Shown: positions 9,739-18,492, counted from the stretch's first letter. The stretch is DNA of 64,000 nt from Polynucleobacter nymphae (GCF_018882155.1 NZ_JACVPA010000001.1:1606506-1670505); one strand, 5' to 3'. Notes: generated by a model from the letters alone, not told the origin. Translations and numbers: made by a program.

Positions 9739-10938
9739 TTGAATATCGCTTCAAGTTCAGGTTTTGATTTATTTCTCAATTGGCTAGCCAATGGCTATCT
9801 CGATTGGTCTTGGTGGCAAATTACCATTTTTACATTGGTAGTCACTCACATCACTATCGCTGCAGTCACCATCTTTTTACATCGCTGCCAAGCACACCGT
9901 GCCTTGGATTTGCATCCGATTGCTTCCCATTTCTTCCGTTTTTGGCTCTGGCTAACTACAGGCATGGTGACCAAAGAGTGGGCCTCAATTCATCGCAAGC
10001 ATCATGCTAAATGCGAGACGGTTGATGATCCCCATAGCCCGGTAATTTTGGGTATTGGAACCGTGCTTTCTCGTGGTGCCGAGCTTTATAAAAACGAAGC
10101 AGCCAATCAAGAGACTTTAGAAAAGTTTGGCCATGGCACTCCTAATGATTGGCTTGAGCGCAATATTTACTCCAAGTTTTCTTGGCAGGGTGTTGCCATC
10201 ATGCTCATCATCGATGTGTTTTTATTTGGCGGCATTGGTCTGACCGTTTGGGCTATCCAAATGTTGTGGATTCCCATTACTGCAGCTGGTGTGATTAATG
10301 GTATTGGGCACTATTGGGGTTATCGTAATTACGATTGCGCAGACGCCTCATCGAATATCATCCCTTGGGGAATCTTGATTGGCGGCGAGGAGCTTCATAA
10401 CAATCACCACACCTTTGCTACAAGCGCTAAGTTATCAAATAAATGGTATGAGTTTGATATTGGTTGGCTGTACATTCAGATCATGAGTGCTGTAGGTTTG
10501 GCTAACGTCAAGAAAACGCCGCCCAAGCCTGTGCTGAGCGATTTACGTCCTGCTGATCACAATACTCTTGAGGCCATTATTGCCAATCGTTATGAAATCA
10601 TGGCGCGCTATAGCAAAACATTGCGCACTTTTTTCAGCAACGAAGTGCAGCATATGCAGGTTCTTGCAGCGCATTTAAGTGATGCCCGTACTTGGTTAGC
10701 CAAAGACGAATCACGTCTTAGTGAGCAAGAGCGCTTAAAGCTTGAAGAGTTAATGGCCAGCAATGCACAACTGCGTAAGATGATCGAGATGCGTCGCGAT
10801 CTCCAAGCAATCTGGGGGCGTTCTAATGCTACTAGAGAGCAGTTAGTTGCACAGTTGCATGCGTGGTGTCAGCGTGCTGAGGATAGTGGCTTAACAAGCC
10901 TTCGTGAATTCTCATTAAGATTGCGCCGCTACGCATAG
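9739..10938 (+). CDS. membrane fatty-acid (acyl-CoA delta-9 type) desaturase
   Basis: This di-iron integral-membrane desaturase probably introduces a double bond into membrane acyl chains. The three histidine boxes of the stearoyl-CoA desaturase family are intact: HRCQAH (48-53), HRKHH (85-89) and HNNHH (220-224). Hydrophobic segments lie near 28-48, 62-78 and 150-190. After residue 265 the protein has a charged, helical, coiled-coil-like tail of about 130 residues, which is soluble and not needed for the di-iron site. The start is a TTG at 9739 preceded by TAGGGA; the next in-frame Met lies inside the enzyme near residue 76. A bidirectional terminator follows. Confidence 0.88.
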   Translation: MNIASSSGFDLFLNWLANGYLDWSWWQITIFTLVVTHITIAAVTIFLHRCQAHRALDLHPIASHFFRFWLWLTTGMVTKEWASIHRKHHAKCETVDDPHSPVILGIGTVLSRGAELYKNEAANQETLEKFGHGTPNDWLERNIYSKFSWQGVAIMLIIDVFLFGGIGLTVWAIQMLWIPITAAGVINGIGHYWGYRNYDCADASSNIIPWGILIGGEELHNNHHTFATSAKLSNKWYEFDIGWLYIQIMSAVGLANVKKTPPKPVLSDLRPADHNTLEAIIANRYEIMARYSKTLRTFFSNEVQHMQVLAAHLSDARTWLAKDESRLSEQERLKLEELMASNAQLRKMIEMRRDLQAIWGRSNATREQLVAQLHAWCQRAEDSGLTSLREFSLRLRRYA

Positions 10939-10965
10939 ATCAGTAGTTAGCAATTTTTAGGCAAT

Positions 10966-10992
10966 AAAAAACCCGCACGCAGCGGGTTTTTT
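10966..10992. terminator. bidirectional terminator between desaturase and rpmG
   Basis: CCCGC / GCGGG with loop ACGCA (10972-10986) is flanked by six A on the left and six T on the right. It can therefore stop transcription from the desaturase (plus) and from rpmB-rpmG (minus). Confidence 0.9.
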
Positions 10993-11008
10993 ATTTGCTG
11001 AAAGTAAA

Positions 11009-11176
11009 TTACTTCAGCTTTGTTTCTTTGTAAGCAACATGCTTGCGAATCGTTGGATCAAACTTCATGATCTCCATTTTCTCAGGCTTAGTACGCTTGT
11101 TTTTTGAAGTTGTATAGAAGTGACCAGTACCTGCTGATGACTCTAACTTGATTTTTTCTCTGCCGCCTTTAGCCAT
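11009..11176 (-). CDS. rpmG: 50S ribosomal protein L33
   Basis: This is a 55-residue protein read directly from the sequence, beginning [18 protein letters not shown] and ending YKETKLK. It is basic, of the right length, and carries the L33 signature (FYTTSKNKR, then KMEIMKFDP). The zinc-binding Cys pairs of the C+ form are absent, so this is the zinc-independent form. The start is at ATG 11176, preceded by an AAGGAG ribosome site. It lies 11 nt after rpmB, the standard rpmB-rpmG operon. Confidence 0.96.
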   Translation of the reverse strand: MAKGGREKIKLESSAGTGHFYTTSKNKRTKPEKMEIMKFDPTIRKHVAYKETKLK

Positions 11177-11187
11177 TTGCGCGCTCC

Positions 11188-11421
11188 TTAAATTTCGCCA
11201 CGTGCACGTAGATCAGACAACACAGCATCAATGCCGTTCTTGTCGATAACGCGCAAACCAGCATTGGTTAAGCGCAAGCTAATCCAGCGGTTTTCTGATT
11301 CAACCCAAAAACGACGGTTTTGCAAATTCGGCAAAAAGCGACGCTTCGTTTTATTGTTTGCATGGGATACATTGTTGCCAACCATCGGCTTCTTCCCAGT
11401 GACTTGGCAAACTTTTGCCAT
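11188..11421 (-). CDS. rpmB: 50S ribosomal protein L28
   Basis: This is a 77-residue basic ribosomal protein. It has the L28 signature [27 protein letters not shown] at the N terminus (split here only for description) and the C-terminal [16 protein letters not shown]. It lacks the N-terminal zinc cysteines of the C+ type, keeping only the single Cys at position 5. It leads the rpmB-rpmG operon. The 147 bp upstream, between it and radC, holds no other gene and should contain the promoter. Confidence 0.97.
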   Translation of the reverse strand: MAKVCQVTGKKPMVGNNVSHANNKTKRRFLPNLQNRRFWVESENRWISLRLTNAGLRVIDKNGIDAVLSDLRARGEI

Positions 11422-11568
11422 GACATAACTCCATTAATTGCGAAAAAAGAAGATTGTATCAGTCCTAGCCTATTTTGGGCTAGCCCTAAATGGCTTTGGT
11501 ATTCGACCTTAGACGACAAAATGGATAGAAAAGTCCTTAAATTCAGAATAAGTTAGTAATTACTTCCA

Positions 11569-12261
11569 TTATTTGCCATGATTCATAAGACCAGAATCTG
11601 AAAAAGAGAAAAATCCACTACCGCTGACAATGCAATGGTCGAGAAGCGCTATGTCAACCAATTGCAAGGCGTTCTGGAGGGTTTTAGTTAGATCTTGATC
11701 TGCATTGCTTGGTAGCGGGTTGCCACTGGGGTGGTTATGCGCCACGATCAGGGCGCTGGCATTTCTGGAGAGGGCCTCCTTAAGGATTTCTCGGGGATAA
11801 ACAGCTGTGTGGGTAATAGACCCCCTAAAAAGCTCCTGACACTCAATTAGATGAAGCCGTGAGTCGAGGTAGAGGCAAAGGAAGACCTCATGTGGCAGAC
11901 GGCCAATTTTGGCCTGCAGGAACTCTCTCACATGGCTTGGCGAGGAAAAGATAGAGTCTTGGGCTAGCCCCTCCTCGAGACTACGTTTTACTAACTCATA
12001 GGCAGCTTGGATTTGGGACCATTTGGATAGTCCCATTCCGTGGATGCAAGTGAGCTCTTCACGGCTGCATCTAAGTAAGCTGGGTAGGCTTCCAAAATGG
12101 TGCAATAGATCCTGCGCTAGGGCCACTGCGCTTTTGCCTTTTACGCCCACCCGCAAAAAAATGGCAAGAAGTTCCGCATCGGAAAGTGCAGCAGCACCAT
12201 CAATACGGAGTTTTTCGCGTGGCTGTTCATGTTTGGGCCAGCCCGTAATTGGGGAGTGCAC
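11569..12261 (-). CDS. radC: RadC family protein (JAB/MPN metalloprotease-like fold)
   Basis: RadC-family proteins were once linked to DNA repair, but their real role is unsettled. The N-terminal part holds a helix-hairpin-helix-like UPF0758 region (ELLAIFLRVGVKGKSAVALAQ and CIHGMGLSKW). The C-terminal JAB domain has the metal-binding motif AHNHPSGNPLPSNADQD. I chose GTG 12261, which starts at HSPITGWPKHEQPREKL as in relatives and gives 230 residues (E. coli RadC 222). The frame stays open to 12420, but that would run through the divergent fkpB start. It is transcribed away from fkpB across a roughly 30-bp gap. Confidence 0.87.
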   Translation of the reverse strand: MHSPITGWPKHEQPREKLRIDGAAALSDAELLAIFLRVGVKGKSAVALAQDLLHHFGSLPSLLRCSREELTCIHGMGLSKWSQIQAAYELVKRSLEEGLAQDSIFSSPSHVREFLQAKIGRLPHEVFLCLYLDSRLHLIECQELFRGSITHTAVYPREILKEALSRNASALIVAHNHPSGNPLPSNADQDLTKTLQNALQLVDIALLDHCIVSGSGFFSFSDSGLMNHGK

Positions 12262-12279
12262 AGCCGGCGCAGGCCTCGA

Positions 12280-12291
12280 TACAATAAGCTT
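12280..12291 (+). promoter_or_regulatory. -10 element of fkpB, placed for a leaderless mRNA
   Basis: TACAAT (12280-12285, five of six matches to the -10 consensus) is followed by only AAGCTT and then the ATG of fkpB. No Shine-Dalgarno is present. A start site near 12292 would make the message leaderless. This is inferred from spacing only. Confidence 0.45.
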
Positions 12292-12738
12292 ATGACTAAG
12301 CTTACTGTTTTGCCTCACTCCTACTTGACCCTCAACTACCGGCTCACTTTGCCTAACGGGGACGATTACATCAATACTTTTGTTGATCGTCCTGCGACGG
12401 TTCTGATGGGTTCTGGACAATTTGCTCCTTGCTTTGAAAAGGTGTTGCTAGGACTTGGGCTAGGTGAGAAAAAAAGTGCCTTACTTCCACCAGAAGAAAG
12501 TTTTGGTGAGCGTAAAGAAGATTTGGTGCAATGGGTTTCTTTGAAAGCCTTGAAAGAGGGTCGCGATGACGGCGTAGAATTTAATCCGGGTGATGTGATT
12601 GAATTTAATGCACCAGACGGGGCGCAATATGCAGGTGTTTTGCAATCGATTAATGATGAGGGAGCATGGTTTGACTTCAACCATCCATTGGCTGGCAGGC
12701 CTGTCACTTTTGAAGCAGAAATTGTTGCTATTCTCTAA
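12292..12738 (+). CDS. fkpB: FKBP-type peptidyl-prolyl cis-trans isomerase, SlpA/FkpB type
   Basis: This small cytoplasmic prolyl isomerase is a chaperone of the SlyD/SlpA class. The ATG at 12292 gives 148 residues (MTKLTVLPHSYLTLNYRL). The FKBP half-domain (VLMGSGQFAPCFEKVLLGLGLGEKK) surrounds an inserted IF domain (ESFGERKEDLVQWVSLKAL), ending with WFDFNHPLAGRPVTFE, a strong SlyD/SlpA signature. SlyD's histidine-rich tail is absent, which favours SlpA/FkpB. ispH follows after 3 nt, the conserved fkpB-ispH pairing. Confidence 0.95.
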   Translation: MTKLTVLPHSYLTLNYRLTLPNGDDYINTFVDRPATVLMGSGQFAPCFEKVLLGLGLGEKKSALLPPEESFGERKEDLVQWVSLKALKEGRDDGVEFNPGDVIEFNAPDGAQYAGVLQSINDEGAWFDFNHPLAGRPVTFEAEIVAIL

Positions 12739-12741
12739 GCG

Positions 12742-13683
12742 ATGAGTAATCCAGATAACCTTGAAATTTTGATGGCACAGCCCCGCGGTTTTTGCGCGGG
12801 CGTTGATCGCGCTATCAATATCGTCAATGAAGCTCTTACACGTTTTGGTGCGCCCATTTATGTGCGCCATGAGATCGTTCACAACGCATATGTTGTAAAT
12901 GAATTGCGCGAGAAGGGTGCAGTGTTTGTGGAAGACTTGCAAGAGGTTCCTAAAGGTGGAATTGTGGTGTTTAGTGCTCATGGCGTATCTCAAGAAGTGC
13001 GCAAAGATGCTCAAGAGCGTGGCCTGCAGGTTTATGACGCTACCTGTCCACTGGTGACAAAAGTACATCTTGAGGTAGTGAAGATGTCCAAAGATGGTTT
13101 TACTATCTTGATGATTGGTCATGCAGGACACCCTGAAGTTGAGGGAACGATGGGACAGGTTGAAGAAGGCCTTTTCTTGATTGAAAAAGTTGCCGATGTT
13201 GCCGAATTATCTTTTCCAGAGAATGAAAAAATTGCTTTTGTGACGCAAACAACCTTATCAATCGATGAGACCAAAGAAATTGTTGAAGCGCTCACAAAAA
13301 AATTCCCCAACATTGTTCAGCCACGTAAGCAAGATATTTGTTATGCCACTCAGAATCGTCAAGATGCTGTGAAATTTATGGCGCCTCAAGTAGAGGTGGT
13401 CATTGTGGTGGGAAGTGCGGCGAGCTCGAACTCCAATCGCTTGCGGGAATTATCAGAAAAATTGGGCGTTCCCTCTTACATGGTGGATGCCCCTGAGCAA
13501 CTCAAGCCAGAGTGGTTTGTTGGCAAAAAGCGTATTGGCCTGACTGCTGGTGCATCCGCACCGGAGAGTTTGGCTCAATCGATCGTGGCGCGCATTTTGG
13601 AATTTGGACCACGTCAAGTCCGTGCATTAGATGGTGTAGTGGAAGATGTGACATTCTCACTACCGAAAAATTTAGTTGGCTGA
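12742..13683 (+). CDS. ispH: 4-hydroxy-3-methylbut-2-enyl diphosphate reductase
   Basis: This [4Fe-4S] enzyme performs the last step of the non-mevalonate (MEP) isoprenoid pathway, forming IPP and DMAPP from HMBPP. It has 313 residues. The three cluster cysteines are visible: C18 in PRGFCAGV, C102 in DATCPLVTKVH and C200 in QDICYATQNRQ. Other conserved elements are HEIVHN, the SAHGVS loop and IGHAGHPEVEGTMGQ. It is cotranscribed with fkpB. It works in the same pathway as dxs and ispA, found here at 43.9-46.7 kb. Confidence 0.98.
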   Translation: MSNPDNLEILMAQPRGFCAGVDRAINIVNEALTRFGAPIYVRHEIVHNAYVVNELREKGAVFVEDLQEVPKGGIVVFSAHGVSQEVRKDAQERGLQVYDATCPLVTKVHLEVVKMSKDGFTILMIGHAGHPEVEGTMGQVEEGLFLIEKVADVAELSFPENEKIAFVTQTTLSIDETKEIVEALTKKFPNIVQPRKQDICYATQNRQDAVKFMAPQVEVVIVVGSAASSNSNRLRELSEKLGVPSYMVDAPEQLKPEWFVGKKRIGLTAGASAPESLAQSIVARILEFGPRQVRALDGVVEDVTFSLPKNLVG

Positions 13684-13708
13684 AGTATTCATATCAGAGG
13701 AGCTGTAG

Positions 13709-14893
13709 ATGATTAATGTAAAAGCGTCAAAAGTGATATTTGTGAGAACTGCTGTTGCAGCAGCAGCGACCTTAGTTTTGCTTGGTTGCGGCAAGGGTGG
13801 CGATAAGACTGCCGCTACTCCGGCTGATGGAGTGGAAGTGAAGATCGGGCACGTCGCTCCTTTGACTGGCCCAATCGCTCACTTAGGCAAAGACAATGAA
13901 AATGGTGCGCGCCTAGCGATTGAAGAGATCAATAAAAGCGGCTTAACAATTGATGGTAAAAAAGTTGTTTTAACTTTGGTGCCTGAGGATGATGCTGAAG
14001 ATCCTAAGACTGCTACCCAAGTAGCGCAGAAATTGGTAGATGCTAAGGTTGTTGGTGTAGTTGGCCACCTGAATTCTGGAACTAGTATTCCAGCCTCCAA
14101 AATCTATAGTGATGCTGGGATTACACAGGTCTCTCCCTCTGCAACCAATCCTGACTTTACAAATCAGGGCTTTAAAACTACCTATCGTTTAGTTGCCACT
14201 GATGCACAACAAGGCCCAGCATTGGCTAATTATGTTGTGAATACCTTAAAAGCCAAAACTGTTGCCATCATCGATGACTCTACTCAGTATGGCAAAGGCT
14301 TGGCAGATGAGTTTGAAAAAACTATTAAAGCTGCTGGCGTGAAAGTAGTTGCTCGCGAAGCAAGTAATAACAAAGCGACAGACTTCAAAGCCATTTTGAC
14401 TAAAGTAAAAGGTAAGAAACCTGATGTCATTATGTATGGCGGTATGGATGCCACTGGTGGTCCATTAACCAAGCAAGCTGCAGAGCTTGGCATGAAAGCT
14501 AAAGTGGTTGGTGGTGATGGTATGTGTACCGAGAAGCTTGCAGAGTTAGCTGGTGAGGCTGTGGTCAATGTGACTTGCTCAGAGGCTGGTATGGCCCTGT
14601 CCAAAATGGCACAAGGAGCTGATTTCCAGAAACGTTATAAAGAGCGCTTCAATGCGGACGTACAGATCTATGCCCCATTTACCTATGATGCGGTTTATGT
14701 CCTCGTGGATTCAATGAAGCGTGCAAACTCTGCTGATCCAGCAAAGATTCTCGCGGTCATGCCAGATACTAAGATGAATGGCTTGGTTGGCAACATCGCC
14801 TTTGACAATAAAGGCGATATGAAAGAGGGTGTCATTACCTTATATGACTTTAAAGATAAGAAGAAAACAGTTTTAGATGTTATTAAGATGTAA
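13709..14893 (+). CDS. livK: branched-chain amino-acid type ABC transporter substrate-binding lipoprotein
   Basis: This is the ligand-binding component of a HAAT-family importer. The 394-residue protein has a signal peptide ending in the lipobox LLGC (C27), so it should be lipid-anchored after LspA cleavage. The mature part is a type I periplasmic-binding fold (VKIGHVAPLTGPIAHLGKDN, GVVGHLNSGTS, PSATNPDF, DDSTQYGKGL, MYGGMDATGG). The ribosome site AGAGGAG is well placed before ATG 13709. A terminator separates it from livH, which should make this abundant protein exceed the membrane parts. The ligand could be Leu/Ile/Val or another amino acid or amide. Confidence 0.9.
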   Translation: MINVKASKVIFVRTAVAAAATLVLLGCGKGGDKTAATPADGVEVKIGHVAPLTGPIAHLGKDNENGARLAIEEINKSGLTIDGKKVVLTLVPEDDAEDPKTATQVAQKLVDAKVVGVVGHLNSGTSIPASKIYSDAGITQVSPSATNPDFTNQGFKTTYRLVATDAQQGPALANYVVNTLKAKTVAIIDDSTQYGKGLADEFEKTIKAAGVKVVAREASNNKATDFKAILTKVKGKKPDVIMYGGMDATGGPLTKQAAELGMKAKVVGGDGMCTEKLAELAGEAVVNVTCSEAGMALSKMAQGADFQKRYKERFNADVQIYAPFTYDAVYVLVDSMKRANSADPAKILAVMPDTKMNGLVGNIAFDNKGDMKEGVITLYDFKDKKKTVLDVIKM

Positions 14894-14904
14894 GGATTGT
14901 TGAT

Positions 14905-14937
14905 AAAAGAGTGCCGCTTCTGCGGCACTCTTTTTTT
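14905..14937 (+). terminator. terminator between livK and livH (partial attenuator)
   Basis: A 9-bp stem GAGTGCCGC / GCGGCACTC with loop TTCT (14909-14930) is followed by eight T residues. It sits 12 nt after the livK stop and before livH, so read-through would set the level of the downstream genes. Confidence 0.88.
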
Positions 14938-14965
14938 ACGCCTCGCAAATACAGACAGTGACTTA

Positions 14966-15901
14966 ATGGATATCCTCCTTCAGCAAATTATCAATGGCTT
15001 AGTGCTGGGCAGTATCTATGCCTTGATTGCTTTGGGTTACACCATGGTGTACGGTGTGTTGGGCATTATCAATTTTGCTCACGGTGAAGTGCTCATGATT
15101 GGCGCCATGGTATCGCTTTCGTTGTTGCGATTAATCTTGGGCTTCACTAGTGATCTTCCGGGATGGCTAACGCTCTTAATTGTGTTGCCGATCACGATGG
15201 CCGTTTGCGCTGGCTTAAGTTACTGGATTGAGCGGATTGCATATCGTCCTTTGCGCAATGCGCCGCGTTTAGCCCCCTTGATCTCTGCAATCGGCATGTC
15301 TATCTTGCTTCAAACGATTGCGATGATGATTTGGTCACGTAATCCGATGACCTATCCACAATTATTGCCTTCAATTCCGATTGATTTATGGGGCAGTGGT
15401 GCCACGATTACTGGTAAAGAAATTGTCATCATTGTGGTCGCGTTAGCAGTGATGTGTGGATTGCTATTCTTGGTTGAAAAAACCAAGCTCGGCAGAGCAA
15501 TGCGAGCTACTGCCGAGAATACTCAAATTGCTGCACTCATGGGCGTGAATCCTAATCGGGTTATTTCAATTACCTTCATGTTGGGTGGAGCTCTGGCGGC
15601 TCTGGCTGGGATCATGATTGCTAGCAACTACGGTAACGTGCATTTTTATATGGGATTCATTCCCGGGCTAAAAGCTTTTACTGCGGCTGTTTTGGGCGGC
15701 ATTGGAAATTTAAAAGGGGCGATGTTAGGCGGCCTTCTTTTGGGATTAATTGAATCTTTAGGTGCCGGCTATATTGGCGATTTAACAGGTGGCATCTTTG
15801 GCTCAAACTATCAAGATATCTTTGCTTTCTTGGTATTGATCTTGGTCTTAGTATTACGTCCAACGGGACTCTTGGGTGAAAGGGTTTCGGATCGTGCTTA
15901 A
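14966..15901 (+). CDS. livH: branched-chain amino-acid type ABC transporter permease LivH
   Basis: This is one of two inner-membrane permeases of the importer. The ATG at 14966 (MDILLQQIINGLVLGSIYAL) gives 311 residues and follows the terminator; the longer frame from 14897 runs through the hairpin and is rejected. It is an all-hydrophobic protein with about eight helices, the LivH signature GYTMVYGVLGIINFAHGE, and the coupling region MRATAENTQIAALMGVN. The C terminus ends in RPTGLLGERVSDRA. It overlaps the start of livM. Confidence 0.95.
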   Translation: MDILLQQIINGLVLGSIYALIALGYTMVYGVLGIINFAHGEVLMIGAMVSLSLLRLILGFTSDLPGWLTLLIVLPITMAVCAGLSYWIERIAYRPLRNAPRLAPLISAIGMSILLQTIAMMIWSRNPMTYPQLLPSIPIDLWGSGATITGKEIVIIVVALAVMCGLLFLVEKTKLGRAMRATAENTQIAALMGVNPNRVISITFMLGGALAALAGIMIASNYGNVHFYMGFIPGLKAFTAAVLGGIGNLKGAMLGGLLLGLIESLGAGYIGDLTGGIFGSNYQDIFAFLVLILVLVLRPTGLLGERVSDRA

Positions 15902-16985
15902 GGAGGCGCTATTTAAACGACTTCCCAGGTCCGCTTATTTATGGATCGGCATCATTGCTTTAATGATTTTGCCTTGGGTGGTTGGCGCTAGTGGCGGCAA
16001 TTACTGGGTGCGAGTACTCGACTTTGCTTTGCTTTACATCGTTCTTGCCCTGGGTCTGAATGTCGTCGTGGGCTTTGCTGGTCTGCTGGACTTGGGATAT
16101 ATCGCTTTTTATGCGCTTGGCGCTTATAGCTTCGCACTATTAGCATCCCCACACTTACCACAGCACTTTGAGACTATTGCGGCAGCCTTTCCGGAGGGGA
16201 TGCATTTTTCTCCTTGGATGGTTGCAGTATTCTCCATCGGCTTGGCCGCTTTGTTCGGAATCATTTTAGGTTTTCCAACTCTACAGTTGCGAGGAGATTA
16301 CCTAGCGATTGTGACTTTGGGTTTTGGAGAAATTATTCGCATTTTTATGAATAATCTAGATCGCCCATTCAATCTGACTAATGGCCCCAAAGGAATCAAT
16401 GCAATTGATCCAATTCAGATCTTTGGAATTTCATTTACAAAGTCTTTAGATTTGGGATTTATCCAAATTCCTGGTCTATATCTCGTCTTCTATTTATTTT
16501 TACTCTTGGTAGTATCGGTGGCAATAATCTGTTTGCACTTACAGGACTCACGAATCGGTCGTGCATGGGTAGCAATTCGTGAGGATGAGATAGCTGCAAA
16601 GGCAATGGGTATCAATACTCGTAATATGAAGCTGCTAGCCTTTGCTATCGGCGCATCTTTTGCCGGTGTCGCTGGAGTTTTATTTTCCGCTTTTCAGGGA
16701 TTCGTTTCTCCTGAATCATTTACCTTGTGGGAGTCGATTGTTGTCCTAGCCATGGTGGTACTAGGTGGCATTGGGCATATCCCTGGTGTCATTCTGGGGG
16801 CCGTTCTACTTGCCATCTTTCCAGAGGTATTACGTGGTGTTGCACAACCTTTGCAGCAAGCCATGTTTGGTCATGTGATTATTGATGTTGAAATCATTCG
16901 CCAACTGATTTACGGCTTAGCCCTGATCTTAATCATGCTGTATCGCCCAGGCGGTATCTGGCAAAAGAGCCGGAAAAATTCATGA
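15876..16985 (+). CDS. livM: branched-chain amino-acid type ABC transporter permease LivM
   Basis: This is the second permease of the importer. It has 369 residues, many hydrophobic helices, and the family motifs GLNVVVGFAGLLDLGYIAFYALGAY (described, not quoted at length), LRGDYLAIVTLGFGEI and WVAIREDEIAAKAMGIN. The end RPGGIW is typical. Two GTG starts are possible, 15876 and 15894; both overlap livH and each has a partial ribosome site (GGGA, or AAAGGG). I kept the longer one without strong reason. The stop overlaps livG by 4 nt. Confidence 0.93.
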   Translation: MKGFRIVLKEALFKRLPRSAYLWIGIIALMILPWVVGASGGNYWVRVLDFALLYIVLALGLNVVVGFAGLLDLGYIAFYALGAYSFALLASPHLPQHFETIAAAFPEGMHFSPWMVAVFSIGLAALFGIILGFPTLQLRGDYLAIVTLGFGEIIRIFMNNLDRPFNLTNGPKGINAIDPIQIFGISFTKSLDLGFIQIPGLYLVFYLFLLLVVSVAIICLHLQDSRIGRAWVAIREDEIAAKAMGINTRNMKLLAFAIGASFAGVAGVLFSAFQGFVSPESFTLWESIVVLAMVVLGGIGHIPGVILGAVLLAIFPEVLRGVAQPLQQAMFGHVIIDVEIIRQLIYGLALILIMLYRPGGIWQKSRKNS

Positions 16986-17755
16986 TGGAGCGCTTACTTT
17001 TAGATGTCACTGATGTTTCTAAACGCTTTGGCGGCGTCCATGCGCTCGATTCAGTAGGTTTAAAAGTTCCGCATGGCTCAATTGTCGGTTTAATAGGGCC
17101 AAATGGCGCAGGTAAGACTACCTTTTTTAATGTGATTACGGGTTTATATCCAGCCGACTCTGGGATATTTCTATTTGACGGAAAGTCCTACTTTCCTGAG
17201 TCAGTCTCCAAAGTAACTCAGTCTGGATTAGCCAGAACCTTTCAGAATATTCGCTTATTTGGAGAAATGTCTGTTCTAGAAAATGTAATGGTTGGATGCC
17301 ATTGTCGATCGAAGGCGGGAGTCATGGGAGCAATCTTTCGCTTTCCATCTACTCGGCGTGAGGAGCGATCGATTCGAGATAAATCACTTCAACTACTAGC
17401 TTATGTTGGTTTAAGTGAATACGCCGATATGGAGGCTCGTAATTTATCTTATGGTCATCAACGTCGCCTAGAGATCGCACGAGCCTTGGCTACTGAGCCT
17501 AAGCTGCTGGCTTTAGATGAGCCTGCAGCGGGCATGAACGCAACTGAAAAACTGGAATTGCGTGAGTTATTACTGCGCATTCGGGCGGATGGCAAAACGA
17601 TTTTGCTGATCGAACATGATGTGAGTTTGGTTATGGGTATTTGTGACAGCCTTACAGTGCTTGATTATGGAAAAGTGATTGCCTCGGGTAAGCCTGCAGA
17701 CGTTCGCGAGCATCCAGAAGTGATTAAGGCCTATCTCGGCCAGGGGGCATCGTAA
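16982..17755 (+). CDS. livG: branched-chain amino-acid type ABC transporter ATP-binding protein LivG
   Basis: This is one of the two ATPases powering the importer. It has 257 residues with Walker A GPNGAGKT, the Q-loop in ARTFQNIRLF, the signature loop LSYGHQRRLEIARAL, Walker B LLALDEPAAGM and the switch His in LLIEHDVSLV. The ABC signature is LSYGHQ rather than LSGGQ, a variation normal in LivG. The start ATG 16982 overlaps the livM stop (ATGA), and livF begins on the last base of the stop codon. Confidence 0.95.
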   Translation: MMERLLLDVTDVSKRFGGVHALDSVGLKVPHGSIVGLIGPNGAGKTTFFNVITGLYPADSGIFLFDGKSYFPESVSKVTQSGLARTFQNIRLFGEMSVLENVMVGCHCRSKAGVMGAIFRFPSTRREERSIRDKSLQLLAYVGLSEYADMEARNLSYGHQRRLEIARALATEPKLLALDEPAAGMNATEKLELRELLLRIRADGKTILLIEHDVSLVMGICDSLTVLDYGKVIASGKPADVREHPEVIKAYLGQGAS

Positions 17756-18468
17756 TGAGTGCCTTGCTGAGTGTAAAAAATCTCAAAGTTTCTTATGGTG
17801 GTATCAATGCCGTCAAAGGAATTGATTTAGAGGTTGGTCAAGGCGAGTTGGTAGCTTTAATTGGCGCCAATGGTGCAGGCAAGAGTTCAAGTTTGAAAGC
17901 CATTGCTGGTGTATTGACCCCATCAGCAGGCGAGATTCAGTTCTTGAATCATCCTACTGAGAAATTGCCAGCCTATGATTTAGTTCAACTTGGCTTGGGC
18001 ATGGTTCCTGAGGGCCGCGGCGTCTTTAAGCGCATGACTATTCTGGAAAATCTTCAGATGGGGGCATTTCTGAAAAAAGATGCCAAGGCTGTTCAGCAAA
18101 AGCTAGAGGAGATTTACTCGTACTTTCCAAGACTGAAGGAGCGCTTATCGCAGCTGGCAGGAACCCTCTCGGGCGGTGAACAGCAAATGGTGGCCATGGG
18201 TAGGGCGATGATGGCTGAACCCCAGCTATTGTTACTAGATGAACCCTCGATGGGTTTATCCCCCATCATGGTAGAAACTATTTTTGACGTTATCCGCAAT
18301 CTTTCAGCCAATGGCATGACTATTCTCTTGGTGGAGCAAAACGCACGTTTAGCCTTACAGATGGCAAATCGTGCTTATGTGATGGAAAGTGGATTAATTA
18401 CTTTGAGTGGCTCAGGCACAGAATTGCTAGAGGACTCTCGAGTAAGAACAGCCTATTTAGGCGAATAG
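17755..18468 (+). CDS. livF: branched-chain amino-acid type ABC transporter ATP-binding protein LivF
   Basis: This is the second ATPase of the importer, 237 residues. It shows Walker A GANGAGKSS, the LivF-type MVPEGRGVFKRMTILENL segment, signature LSGGEQQMVAMGRAM, Walker B LLLLDEPSMGL and the switch His position occupied by Gln in LLVEQNARLAL, which is usual for LivF. It starts within the livG stop (TAATG). It ends the liv operon, and no clear terminator follows before the convergent aminotransferase gene 24 nt on. Confidence 0.95.
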   Translation: MSALLSVKNLKVSYGGINAVKGIDLEVGQGELVALIGANGAGKSSSLKAIAGVLTPSAGEIQFLNHPTEKLPAYDLVQLGLGMVPEGRGVFKRMTILENLQMGAFLKKDAKAVQQKLEEIYSYFPRLKERLSQLAGTLSGGEQQMVAMGRAMMAEPQLLLLDEPSMGLSPIMVETIFDVIRNLSANGMTILLVEQNARLALQMANRAYVMESGLITLSGSGTELLEDSRVRTAYLGE

Positions 18469-18492
18469 GTGAACGTTTAAAAACTCACAGCC

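Noticed and set aside
12481..13131. 216-codon minus-strand open frame across fkpB and ispH
   Set aside because: It is antisense to two clear genes, has no ribosome site and no recognisable domain.
14897..14965. livH start upstream of the hairpin
   Set aside because: The frame is translated from the terminator itself; the ATG at 14966 fits LivH.
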